From: Streptomyces sp. NBC_01471
GTDB lineage: Bacteria; Actinomycetota; Actinomycetes; Streptomycetales; Streptomycetaceae
Length of the DNA: 64,000 nucleotides
Reading direction: 5' to 3'
NCBI RefSeq assembly: GCF_041438865.1
Contig: NZ_CP109450.1
Coordinates: 7,433,501-7,497,500, forward strand
In this document: piece after piece, positions 48,458-56,150 of the stretch
Position numbering within the stretch: position 1 is the stretch's first letter
Layout: every line of letters begins with the position of its first letter
The notes under the pieces: model-generated
Seen by the model: the letters and a program-made list of their open reading frames with translations, nothing else
Told to the model about the DNA's origin: nothing
The model's database searches: none
Position numbers and translations under genes: made by a program

Positions 48458-49024
48458 ATGGACACCGCCCCCGACCGGATCACTTTCAGGGACGCGGCAG
48501 AGACCGACATACCGGCGCTCGTCACCTTGATCGAGTCGGCCTACCGCGGCGACACCAGCCGCACCGGCTGGACCACGGAGGCGGACATCCTGGGAGGCCG
48601 CCGCACCGACCCGGACGGGGTGCGCGGAGTCATCGCGGCGCCCGCTAGCCGGGTGATGGTGGTGGAGCGCGACGGCGAGCCCGTCGCCTGCTGCCAGTTG
48701 GAGCGGCGCGGCCACGCGGCCTACTTCGGGATGTTCGCTGTGAGTCCGGCTCTGCAGGGTGCCGGACTCGGCAAGCGGATCATCGCGGAGGCCGAACGCC
48801 GGGTGAGCACGGAGTGGGGCGCCGACGAGATGCACATGACGGTGATCTCGGTACGGGACGACCTCATCGCCTGGTACGAGCGGCGCGGCTACCGCCGTAC
48901 GGGGAGGATGTTCCCCTTCCCGTACGGCGACGAGCGGTTCGGTATCCCGCTCCGCGACGACCTGCAGTTCGAGCTGCTGGTCAAGCCGCTCCCGGCCGGA
49001 ATCCCCGGAGCGCGCACGGAGTAG
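48458..49024 (+). CDS. GNAT family N-acetyltransferase
   Basis: A 188-residue acetyltransferase. It has ITFRDAAETDIPALVTLIES at the start and the acetyl-CoA loop MFAVSPALQGAGLGKRIIAE (Q/R-x-x-G-x-G/A-type), followed by MTVISVRDDLIAWYERRGYR, typical of motif B. The ATG at 48458 follows GGGAG at nine bases. It converges with the GDPD gene (7 bp gap). Acceptor unknown; a small amine or an N-terminal peptide is possible. Confidence 0.9.
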   Translation: MDTAPDRITFRDAAETDIPALVTLIESAYRGDTSRTGWTTEADILGGRRTDPDGVRGVIAAPASRVMVVERDGEPVACCQLERRGHAAYFGMFAVSPALQGAGLGKRIIAEAERRVSTEWGADEMHMTVISVRDDLIAWYERRGYRRTGRMFPFPYGDERFGIPLRDDLQFELLVKPLPAGIPGARTE

Positions 49025-49030
49025 CGGTGC

Positions 49031-49714
49031 TCAGGCCGTGAACCGCCCGGTGCGCCGGATCTCCGGGTAGTCGGTGGTCGCGCCGTCCAGATCCAGCGCC
49101 CGGACCAGCCGCAGGTGGTCCTGGGTGTTCACCACCCAGCCGAGCACCTTCAGCCCTTCCGCGTGCGCCTTCTCGACGGTCTCCAGGGTCAGCCTGCGGA
49201 TGTTCAGCGCCACCGTCGCGGCGCCGGCGGCCTTGGCGCGGGCCACGATGTCCGGCCCCCAGCGGCTCGCGATGAGCACGGTCCGTACGCCCGGCACGAG
49301 CGCGGCGATCTCGCTGACCGCCTCGTCGTGGAACGAGGAGACCTCCACCCGTCCGGCCAGGTCGCGCCGGAGCATCACCTCGGCGAGTGCCCGCGCGGCG
49401 GCGGCGTCCTTGATCTCGGCCTGGATCGGTGAGCCGACCGCGTCCAGCACCTCTTCGAAGACCGGGATCCGCTCGCCCTGCCCGGCGTCGAGCTCACGCA
49501 GCTCGGCGAGCGTCCGGTCGGCGATGGCGCCCTTGCCGTCGGTCGTGCGGTCCACGTCGGTGTCGTGCATGACGACGAGTGCGCCGTCCTTGCTCAGATG
49601 CAGGTCGAGCTCGATGGCGTCCATACCCGCCTGTTCGGCGTGGCGGAAGGACCGCAGGGTGTTCTCCGGTTCGACGCCCATGACCCCGCGATGTCCGATG
49701 ATGAGGAGACTCAA
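49031..49714 (-). CDS. Glycerophosphodiester phosphodiesterase family protein
   Basis: A 227-residue TIM-barrel phosphodiesterase of the GDPD family that hydrolyses glycerophosphodiesters to sn-glycerol 3-phosphate. Motifs are LLIIGHRGVMGVEPENTLRS, MDAIELDLHLSKDGALVVMHD with the metal-binding Glu/Asp and active His, and DGATTDYPEIRRTGRF at the C-terminus. IQAEIKDAAAARALAEVMLR supplies the third acidic ligand. There is no signal peptide, so it acts in the cytoplasm. It faces the GNAT gene tail-to-tail. Confidence 0.92.
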   Translation of the reverse strand: MSLLIIGHRGVMGVEPENTLRSFRHAEQAGMDAIELDLHLSKDGALVVMHDTDVDRTTDGKGAIADRTLAELRELDAGQGERIPVFEEVLDAVGSPIQAEIKDAAAARALAEVMLRRDLAGRVEVSSFHDEAVSEIAALVPGVRTVLIASRWGPDIVARAKAAGAATVALNIRRLTLETVEKAHAEGLKVLGWVVNTQDHLRLVRALDLDGATTDYPEIRRTGRFTA

Positions 49715-50059
49715 GGTTCTCTCGCTTCCGTCGACGGCGGCTCTCGCGTGGCATTGCTACCCAGCTGGCAGAACCGCAGCCTAACGTTCCGGCCCCGCCG
49801 CCGTCCCCGGTCCCGGTGATGCCGCGGAGCGTCCGCTTTTCCGGCCGGAGGGGGACCGTATCGCTGACTTCTCGATGTGCGGTTTTTCCGGGCCCTGTGG
49901 GGGTGGAAGCGGTTCCACAGGGGGCTACGGCAGGAAGATTCGCTGCGATCAAGGGGGTTCGGCGGGACAATCTGTTGCATGCGCCCTTGAATGAGCGCTC
50001 TCAACATGGATACGGTGTCCCAGCGCTTGGACGGTAAGTTCTGCTGTGGAGGAAGTGAC
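49715..50059. promoter_or_regulatory. 345-bp divergent region between GDPD and DUF6421 genes
   Basis: It carries no gene I can support. The only structured element is TTGAATGAGCGCTCTCAA (49987-50004), an 8-bp palindrome GAGCGCTC flanked by TTG and CAA, 56 bp before the DUF6421 start; it could be an operator. Confidence 0.35.
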
Positions 50060-51460
50060 ATGACGAAAATTCTTGTGCAGGACGCGGTCGACGGCGGTAT
50101 ATCCGGCGCCCAGCGCGTGGTCGAGCACCCGGCCTGGCCCGTGCTCAAGAATGCCGTCGAGCAGATCCGGCCCTGGCAGTCGAAGGACGGCTCCATCGAC
50201 TTCGCAGCCGACGGAGCCCCCTCCCGAACGGCCGTCGACGCCGCGTTCGCACGCGTGACGGGCGCGATCGAGGAGCTGTCCCCGCTGCTGCCCCACGACG
50301 CCGCGTACCACCGGGCGCTCGTCGCCGACCTCCGCGCGTGGGCGGAAGGCGGATTCGCCGTCCCGGACTTCCTTGACTCACTGCTCGCCTTCCACCCGGC
50401 CGACCTGCGCGCCGACGGACTCCAGCACCTGGTCGTCTTCGCGATGTACACGCAGAACGGCAACCCGGACCGCAATCTCGAAGCGGTCGTGCTGCGCATG
50501 GTCTGGCCCGAGTGGCTCTCCGAGCTGGAGGCCACGCGCTACGACAACCCGCTCTTCTGCGGCATCACCTTCGAGGACTTCACGTCCGGGTACGACACCA
50601 ACTCCGCGGTGCTCTTCCCCGAGACCATCGCCGTCCGTGAAGCCCCCGACCGCTTCACCTGGGGCGGCATCTTCTGCGACCGCGAGGCGGCACGCTTCCG
50701 GGCCGTCACGGAGGCCGCCGTGAAGGTCCTGCGGCTCGAACTGCCGGACGACATCCGGGAGATGGTCTCCGATCAGGACCGCTGCCAGCAGGCGTTCGTG
50801 CTGTGGGACATGGTCCACGACCGCACCCACAGCCACGGCGACCTGCCGTTCGACCCCTTCATGATCAAGCAGCGCCAGCCGTTCTGGATGTACGGCCTCG
50901 AAGAGCTGCGCTGCGACCTCACCGCCTTCCGGGAGGCCGTGCGGCTGGAGGCCGACGGTTTCGGACAGGGCCGCGACGTCCAGTACGCCGTGCTCTTCGA
51001 CCGGATGTTCCGCTTCCCGGTGACCGGCGAGCGCGTGCGCAACTACGACGGCCTCGGCGGCCAGCTGCTCTTCGCCTATCTCCACCAGCACGACGTGGTG
51101 CGCTGGACCGACAGCACCCTGAAGATCGACTGGGAGCGCGCCCCGCAGGTCACCCAGCAGCTCTGCGCGGAGATCGAGGACCTGTACCGGGCCGGCATCG
51201 ACCGCCCCAAGCTGGTCCACTGGTTCGCCGCCTACGACCTGGTCTCCCGCTACCTCGCCCCGCACCCGGGATCGCGCTGGGCCAAGGGGCCCGACGCCCT
51301 GGACCTGAGCCAGCCGCCGCGTAAACTTGTGGACGACGTGCTTCCGGACGAGTTTCCGCTCAGCATGTTCTATGAGGCGCTCGCCAAGAAGCTGAAGAGC
51401 GTGGTCGCCTCGACGAAGGGCATCACCGCGGCGGGCGTTCCCGAGCGGGAAGCCGCGTGA
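50060..51460 (+). CDS. DUF6421 family protein
   Basis: A 466-residue soluble protein with no membrane segment or signal. Conserved-looking stretches are MTKILVQDAVDGGISGAQRV, YDNPLFCGITFEDFTSGYDT, SAVLFPETIAVREAPDRFTW and the His-containing LWDMVHDRTHSHGDLPFDPF, which could be a metal-binding or catalytic site. QPFWMYGLEELRCDLTAFRE is also typical. The ATG at 50060 has TGGAGGA six bases upstream. It is known only as DUF6421 in Streptomyces. It heads an operon with an SDR enzyme and a threonine aldolase, suggesting an amino-acid-related process. Confidence 0.8.
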   Translation: MTKILVQDAVDGGISGAQRVVEHPAWPVLKNAVEQIRPWQSKDGSIDFAADGAPSRTAVDAAFARVTGAIEELSPLLPHDAAYHRALVADLRAWAEGGFAVPDFLDSLLAFHPADLRADGLQHLVVFAMYTQNGNPDRNLEAVVLRMVWPEWLSELEATRYDNPLFCGITFEDFTSGYDTNSAVLFPETIAVREAPDRFTWGGIFCDREAARFRAVTEAAVKVLRLELPDDIREMVSDQDRCQQAFVLWDMVHDRTHSHGDLPFDPFMIKQRQPFWMYGLEELRCDLTAFREAVRLEADGFGQGRDVQYAVLFDRMFRFPVTGERVRNYDGLGGQLLFAYLHQHDVVRWTDSTLKIDWERAPQVTQQLCAEIEDLYRAGIDRPKLVHWFAAYDLVSRYLAPHPGSRWAKGPDALDLSQPPRKLVDDVLPDEFPLSMFYEALAKKLKSVVASTKGITAAGVPEREAA

Positions 51461-51486
51461 GCGCCCGCAGGCAGGAGGCGGAGACG

Positions 51487-52233
51487 ATGAGCAAGGGATC
51501 GCTGGACGGAGCCGTGGTCGCGGTGGCCGGGGCCGCGGGGCCGGCCGGCCGCGCCGCGCTGCTGAGGCTGGCCGAGGCCGGGGCGACCGTGGTCGGCGCC
51601 GACGCCGACGTCGCCCGGCTCGCCGAGGCGGTGGACGCGGCGCGCTACGCGCACGGCGGCTCCACCGTCACCGGTGAGACGGTCGATCTGCTGGACCTGG
51701 AGGCCACCCGGGCCTGGGCCGACCGTACGGAGGCCGAGTTCGGCCGTATCGACGGTCTGGTGCATCTGGTGGGCGGCTGGCGCGGCAGCCCCAGCTTCGC
51801 CGAGACCGAGATCGCCGACTGGAACCTGCTGGAGAAGCTGCTGATCCGTACGGTGCAGCACACCTCGCTGGCCTTCCACGACGCGCTGCTGCGCAGCGAC
51901 CGCGGCCGCTATGTGCTGATCAGCGCGGCCGGTGCGTCCAAGCCCACCGCGGGCAACGCCGCCTACGCGGCGTCGAAGGCCGCGGCCGAGGCCTGGACCC
52001 TGGCGCTCGGCGACGCCTTCCGCAAGGCGGGCGGCGAGGACGGTCCGCGGACGGCTGCTTCCGTCCTGGTGATCAAGGCTCTGGTGCACGACGCGATGCG
52101 TGCCGAGCGTCCGAATGCCAAGTTCTCGGGCTTCACCGACGTCGCGCAGCTGGCCGAGGCCATCGCCGGTGTCTGGGACCAGCCCGCCGGAGACGTGAAC
52201 GGAAAGCGCCTGTGGCTGACACCCGCCCCGTGA
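51487..52233 (+). CDS. Short-chain dehydrogenase/reductase (SDR)
   Basis: A 248-residue SDR. The nucleotide-binding loop is VAVAGAAGPAGRAALLRLAE (a TGxxxGxG-like variant), the catalytic Ser is in RYVLISAAGAS and the Tyr-Lys pair in NAAYAASKAAAEAWTLAL. ATG 51487 has an AGGAGG site and follows the DUF6421 stop by 26 bp; GTG 51457 overlapping that stop is an alternative. The start of the next gene lies inside its 3' end. Its substrate is unknown; the neighbouring threonine aldolase suggests 3-hydroxy amino acids. Confidence 0.9.
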   Translation: MSKGSLDGAVVAVAGAAGPAGRAALLRLAEAGATVVGADADVARLAEAVDAARYAHGGSTVTGETVDLLDLEATRAWADRTEAEFGRIDGLVHLVGGWRGSPSFAETEIADWNLLEKLLIRTVQHTSLAFHDALLRSDRGRYVLISAAGASKPTAGNAAYAASKAAAEAWTLALGDAFRKAGGEDGPRTAASVLVIKALVHDAMRAERPNAKFSGFTDVAQLAEAIAGVWDQPAGDVNGKRLWLTPAP

Positions 52234-53291
52234 GGACCGATGCCGTACGCCACCACGACCCGCAGGTCCGTGGCTTCGCCAGTGACAACTACGCGGGGGC
52301 GCACCCGGAGATCCTGGCCGCGCTCGCCGTCGCCAACGGCGGGCACCAGATCGCGTACGGCGAGGACGCGTACACCGACCACCTCCAGCGGCTGATCCAC
52401 AGCCACTTCGGCCCGAGCGCCGAGGCCTTCCCGGTCTTCAACGGCACCGGAGCCAACGTCGTCGCGCTGCAGGCACTCACCGACCGCTGGGGCGCCGTCG
52501 TCGCGGCCGAGACGGCGCACATCAACGTGGACGAGGGCGGTGCCCCCGAACGCGTCGCCGGGCTGAAGCTCCTCACCGTACCCACGCCCGACGGCAAGCT
52601 CACACCCGAGCTGATCGACCGTCAGGCTTTCGGCTGGGACGACGAGCACCGGGCGATGCCACAGGTCGTCTCGATCACGCAGAACACCGAACTCGGCACG
52701 GTCTACACACCCGGCGAGATCCGGGCGATCTGCGAGCACGCCCACGGCTACGGGATGAAGGTGCACCTCGACGGGGCCCGGATAGCCAACGCCGCGGCAT
52801 CGCTCGACGTGCCGATGCGTGCCTTCACCAACGCGGTGGGCGTGGACATCCTCTCCTTCGGCGGCACGAAGAACGGCATGCTCTTCGGTGAGGCCGTCGT
52901 GGTCCTCAACCCGGACGCCGTGCGGCACATGAAGCATGTGCGGAAGATGTCCATGCAGCTCGCTTCCAAGATGCGCTTCGTCTCCGTGCAGCTGGAGGCG
53001 CTGCTCACCCGCGACCTGTGGCTGCGCAACGCCCGCCACGCCAACACCATGGCCCAGCGACTCGCGGCGGGGGTACGTGACACGGACGGGGTCGAGATCC
53101 TGCATGCCGTCCAGGCGAACGCGGTGTTCGCACGGCTGCCGCACGACGTCAGCGAGCGACTGCAGAAGCGCTACCGCTTCTACTTCTGGGACGAGCCCGC
53201 GGGCGACGTCCGCTGGATGTGCTCCTTCGACACCACGGAAGAAGACGTGGACGGTTTTCTGCTGGCGCTGAAGGAAGAACTGGCCCGCTGA
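52212..53291 (+). CDS. Low-specificity L-threonine aldolase family enzyme
   Basis: A 359-residue PLP-dependent aldolase that cleaves L-threonine or related beta-hydroxy amino acids to glycine plus an aldehyde. It shows FASDNYAGAHPEILAALAVA at the start, VFNGTGANVVALQALTDRWG, VVSITQNTELGTVYTPGEIR, MKVHLDGARIANAAASLDV (PLP-binding Asp and Arg) and the Schiff-base Lys in SFGGTKNGMLFGEAVV. The GTG at 52212 overlaps the SDR gene by 22 bp; GTG 52230 is a close alternative. The third gene of the operon. Confidence 0.94.
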   Translation: MADTRPVRTDAVRHHDPQVRGFASDNYAGAHPEILAALAVANGGHQIAYGEDAYTDHLQRLIHSHFGPSAEAFPVFNGTGANVVALQALTDRWGAVVAAETAHINVDEGGAPERVAGLKLLTVPTPDGKLTPELIDRQAFGWDDEHRAMPQVVSITQNTELGTVYTPGEIRAICEHAHGYGMKVHLDGARIANAAASLDVPMRAFTNAVGVDILSFGGTKNGMLFGEAVVVLNPDAVRHMKHVRKMSMQLASKMRFVSVQLEALLTRDLWLRNARHANTMAQRLAAGVRDTDGVEILHAVQANAVFARLPHDVSERLQKRYRFYFWDEPAGDVRWMCSFDTTEEDVDGFLLALKEELAR

Positions 53292-53334
53292 ACGGACCGC
53301 TGCTGAAAGGCCCCTTGGGCTTGGGTGCATAAAT

Positions 53335-53681
53335 GTGCGATCCGCGCTCGCCGCACTGCCGCGCGCCGGGTCGGTCCCCACGGCCTTCTGCTGCCAGCGG
53401 CTCACGGAGGACGGCGGATCGGATCCGGTGGTCCACGGTCCGGTCGCGGTGCGGCTGCCGGAGGGGCGCGGCTGGGCCCGCCAGGACGCCCGGGGCGACA
53501 AGCCGGGCGTCAGCACGCGGTTCTCCCTCGGCGCGGAGCGGCCGGCCTGGCGGGTGCGTCCGCAGCTCGGCGAGGTGGACTATCCAATGCTGTACGCCGA
53601 CCGCACCCGGCGGTGCTGGACGCCCTGCGGACGGCCCCGGACTCCGCGCACCCGCTGCGGACGCTGCCGACCGCGCTCTGA
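53335..53681 (+). pseudogene. Frameshifted C-terminal remnant, DUF6304-like
   Basis: The frame from 53335 reads ALAALPRAGSVPTAFCCQRL, then RLPEGRGWARQDARGDKPG and ends coding-like at GEVDYPMLYAD near 53601. The adjacent frame carries on as PHPAVLDALRTAPDSAHPLR up to TLPTAL and a stop at 53681. One C appears to be missing at 53601-53602: inserting it rejoins YAD-PHPAVLDALR. The N-terminal half of the parent protein is also missing, since nothing coding-like precedes 53335. The whole resembles, from memory, the C-terminus of Streptomyces DUF6304 proteins. The gap left (53292-53334) and right (53682-53755) shows nothing. Confidence 0.65.
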
Positions 53682-53755
53682 CCCCGGCGATGCGAGCCCC
53701 GCGATGCGCCGCCCGGCGCGGGAACGCGGGCGGGACGAGGGACCCGCACCCGGTC

Positions 53756-54484
53756 TCAGCCGGCCCCGGCCTCGCGCACCTGCGCGGGAGTCGGCGCCGT
53801 ACCGCCCAGATGGGCCGGGATCCACCAGGTGTCCGAAGCGTTCTTCGGGCGTACCGGGTAGGCGCGCTGCGCCGCTTCCAGCAGCTCCTGCATGCGCTCG
53901 CGGAGCCTGCGGGTGATCGCTCCCGCGTACTCGTCGGTGGGCGCCTCCATGGGCTCGCCCACCCGGACCGTGACCGGGATGTGGCTGCGCTTGAGATTGC
54001 GCGGCCTGCCCTTGGTCCACAGCCGCTGGGTGCCCCACAGCGCCATCGGGATCAGCGGTACGCCCGCGTCCTGGGCCAGCCGTGCCGCGCCTGACTTGAA
54101 GCTCTTGAGCGTGTAGGACTCCGAGATCGTGGCCTCGGGGAAGACGCCGATGATCTCGCCGGAGCGCAGCGCCGTGAGGGCGTGCCGGTAGGCGGCCTCG
54201 CCCTGTTTGCGGTCCACCGGGATGTGCTTCATGCCGCGCATCAGCGGCCCGGAGATCTTGTGGCGGAAGACCGACTCCTTGGCCATGAAGCGCACCAGGC
54301 GCTTCTGCGGGAGTGCGGCCAGACCGTTGAAGATGAAGTCCAGATAGCCGATGTGGTTGCTGACGAGCACCGCCCCGCCGGAGCGGGGGATGTTCTCCGA
54401 ACCCTGTGTATCGATCTTGAGGTCGAGCGCCTTGAAGAGCCCCCGAGCGGCGCCGATGACCGGTCGATAGACGAGTTCTGCCAT
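53756..54484 (-). CDS. 1-acyl-sn-glycerol-3-phosphate acyltransferase (PlsC-like)
   Basis: A 242-residue acyltransferase with the HX4D catalytic motif VSNHIGYLDFIFNG, the second motif FMAKESVFRHKISGPLMRGM, EATISESYTLKSFKSGAARL with the glycerol-binding GXXFP/R-type site reading IIGVFPEATIS, and VPLIPMALWGTQRLW. Residues 1-20 could be membrane-associated. ATG 54484 has GAAGGG nine bases upstream. It acylates lysophosphatidate or another lysolipid in the membrane. Several Streptomyces copies exist; this one stands alone. Confidence 0.92.
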   Translation of the reverse strand: MAELVYRPVIGAARGLFKALDLKIDTQGSENIPRSGGAVLVSNHIGYLDFIFNGLAALPQKRLVRFMAKESVFRHKISGPLMRGMKHIPVDRKQGEAAYRHALTALRSGEIIGVFPEATISESYTLKSFKSGAARLAQDAGVPLIPMALWGTQRLWTKGRPRNLKRSHIPVTVRVGEPMEAPTDEYAGAITRRLRERMQELLEAAQRAYPVRPKNASDTWWIPAHLGGTAPTPAQVREAGAG

Positions 54485-54845
54485 CTGGAGAAGACCCTTC
54501 TGTGCCCGGGGACGTGCCCCCCCGGCGGAAGTTACGCTGCCGTAGGTTTGCGGCATGGGGCAGATCGTGCCCCATGGCGACCAGAGTAGCCACCCCTGGT
54601 GACGTGGGGCCGGGAGATCCTCGTCACGTCGTGCGTAATCCGCCCGCACCGCTCCCGAGCAGCACATACACCGCTCGGCACGACCGGCGCGGCCCCGCGC
54701 GCCGCCACGGGAATCATCCTGGCCGCGCAAGCGCTGCACCCGGGGAGACCGCGGGTGCGGCTGGTGGCGGTACGCGCGGCCGGACCGGCGGTGGTGGAAC
54801 CGTACGGCTTCCGGCCGGTACGGCGGCCGAGGAACGGAGCAGGAC
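54485..54845. other. 361-bp region between PlsC and the thioredoxin-like gene
   Basis: No gene supported. Open frames exist on the plus strand but lack a ribosome binding site and natural starts. It must hold divergent promoters for the flanking genes, but I could not pick out a clear one. Confidence 0.4.
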
Positions 54846-55172
54846 GTGCACGGGCAGGACGGCGAAAGGCGGCTCGGGGCCGCGGAGTTGGGCGAGGAGC
54901 TGGGGGAGCGGGCGACGCTCGTCCAGTTCTCCAGCGCCTTCTGCCGGCCCTGCCGGGCCACCTGGTGGACGCTGCGGGAGGTGGCCGCCATGGTCGACGG
55001 AGTCACCCATGTCGAGCTCGATGCCGAGGCCCGGCTCGGGCTCGTACGGGAGCTGGACATCCTCCGGACCCCCACTGTCCTGGTGCTGGACGCGCGGGGC
55101 CGGATCGTCCGCCGGGCGTCGGGGCAGCCGCGCAAGGCCGACGTCATCGCCGCGCTGGGACAAGTGGTCTGA
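54846..55172 (+). CDS. Thioredoxin-like protein
   Basis: A 108-residue thioredoxin-fold protein with the redox motif FSSAFCRPCRATWWTL (CxxC as CRPC) and the cis-Pro loop DILRTPTVLVLDARGRIVRR. The N-terminus (GERRLGAAELGEELGERATL) lacks the membrane helix found in longer Streptomyces relatives that otherwise share this sequence pattern. The start GTG 54846 is the only one in frame, since TAA at 54636 blocks the frame upstream. A reductant role for a surface or cytoplasmic partner is likely. No clear operon partner. Confidence 0.82.
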   Translation: MHGQDGERRLGAAELGEELGERATLVQFSSAFCRPCRATWWTLREVAAMVDGVTHVELDAEARLGLVRELDILRTPTVLVLDARGRIVRRASGQPRKADVIAALGQVV

Positions 55173-55244
55173 CTCACCGTGAGTGATCTCCCACATCCCG
55201 GAACACCCTTGACGGGGCGTCCCCTGAATCATCAATCTGACGCT

Positions 55245-55340
55245 ATGTCGCAGCTCTCTCCCTCTGACGGCCGGTGTGTCCATCGCCGGGTCCCCGCGGA
55301 CCCCGCCAGGAACGCCTGCGCGGGCTGTCCGGGTGTCTGA
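55245..55340 (+). CDS. Possible 31-residue Cys-rich leader peptide ORF
   Basis: ATG 55245 opens a 31-codon frame (SQLSPSDGRCVHRRVPAD through ARNACAGCPGV) with three Cys codons in its second half and a GC3 pattern like real genes. It ends 43 bp before the flavin reductase start. A -35-like TTGACG (55209-55214) and TCAATC (55232-55237) place a transcript start at or next to the ATG, so it could be leaderless. Actinobacterial cysteine leaders of this type attenuate sulfur genes; the link is inference. It may equally be noncoding. Confidence 0.45.
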   Translation: MSQLSPSDGRCVHRRVPADPARNACAGCPGV

Positions 55341-55383
55341 CCATCCCCGGCCCTGTTCGCTCACACCGGAGAAGGACACCCGC

Positions 55384-55950
55384 ATGACGACACCCACGCC
55401 GACCCAGCCGTCAACGCCGCCCGCCGTACCTGCGGCGCGGACCGCCCCGGCGCCCGCGCATCCCGGAGCCGGCCCGCTCGACGCCCCCGCACTGCTCCGC
55501 TCGGTCTTCCGCCGCCACGCCGCGGGTGTCGCGGTGATCACGGCGGCCGGTGAGCGGCCGGTGGGCTTCACCGCCACCTCGGTCAGCTCCGTCGCCGCCG
55601 AGCCGCCGCTGATCTCCTTCGGAGTCGGGACGGGTTCGTCGAGCTGGCCGGTGGTCGCCGGGGCCGAACACGTCGGGGTTCACATACTCGGCGAACACCA
55701 GCAGGAGCTGGCCACCACTTTCGCGCGCAGCGGCGCCGACCGGTTCGCCGCTCCCACCCGCTGGCGCAGCGGCCCCGAGGGCGTGCCGTTGCTGGACGGC
55801 GTACTGGCCTGGCTGGTCTGCCGGGTCGTGGCGCGAATCCCCGCCGGGGACCACCGCATCGTGATCGCCGAGGTCGTCACGGGCGATCCGGCCGGGGCCG
55901 GGCGCCCGCTGCTCTATCACCAGGGGCGCTTCAACGCGCTGCGGGACTGA
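55384..55950 (+). CDS. Flavin reductase family protein
   Basis: A 188-residue FMN-binding flavin reductase (split barrel). It has LRSVFRRHAAGVAVITAAGE, PVGFTATSVSSVAAEPPLIS, FGVGTGSSSWPVVAGAEHVG, HILGEHQQELATTFARSG and HRIVIAEVVTGDPAGAGRPL, LYHQGRFNALR at the end. The first 30 residues are a Thr/Pro/Ala-rich tail. ATG 55384 has GAGAAGGA eight bases upstream. Such enzymes supply reduced FMN to a monooxygenase, for example in sulfonate use, which would fit a cysteine-linked leader. No monooxygenase gene is beside it. Confidence 0.88.
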   Translation: MTTPTPTQPSTPPAVPAARTAPAPAHPGAGPLDAPALLRSVFRRHAAGVAVITAAGERPVGFTATSVSSVAAEPPLISFGVGTGSSSWPVVAGAEHVGVHILGEHQQELATTFARSGADRFAAPTRWRSGPEGVPLLDGVLAWLVCRVVARIPAGDHRIVIAEVVTGDPAGAGRPLLYHQGRFNALRD

Positions 55951-56000
55951 GGCTCTCCCGGAATCCCCGGCTACGGAGCGTTGCTCACGTCACAGTTCAA

Positions 56001-56033
56001 AGCGCTTGCTCAGTGGGTACATTCTGGATGTAC
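56001..56033. promoter_or_regulatory. Palindromes upstream of the ETF operon
   Basis: GTACAT-TCTGG-ATGTAC (56017-56033) is a perfect 6-5-6 dyad, and AAGCGCTT (56000-56007) is a perfect 8-bp palindrome 10 bp to its left. Both lie 118-150 bp before etfB and could bind a TetR-type fatty-acid regulator. Confidence 0.5.
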
Positions 56034-56150
56034 TGGCGAGTAATATTTCGTTGGGGGCGTCGGAACCCCCAACCGGAAATCGCCCCATCAGGCGCCTATG
56101 CTGCGAGCAACAAGGCAGCCCGGAAAAGACGATGCAGTAGGAGAGCCGGC

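Noticed and set aside
51487..52233. SDR gene considered as the missing fucose dehydrogenase
   Set aside because: It is 8 kb away, lacks a CTATAG site and is locked in an operon with DUF6421 and threonine aldolase.
51963..53516. A 517-codon minus-strand open frame opposite the threonine aldolase gene
   Set aside because: Antisense shadow of a clear PLP enzyme; no start with ribosome binding site.
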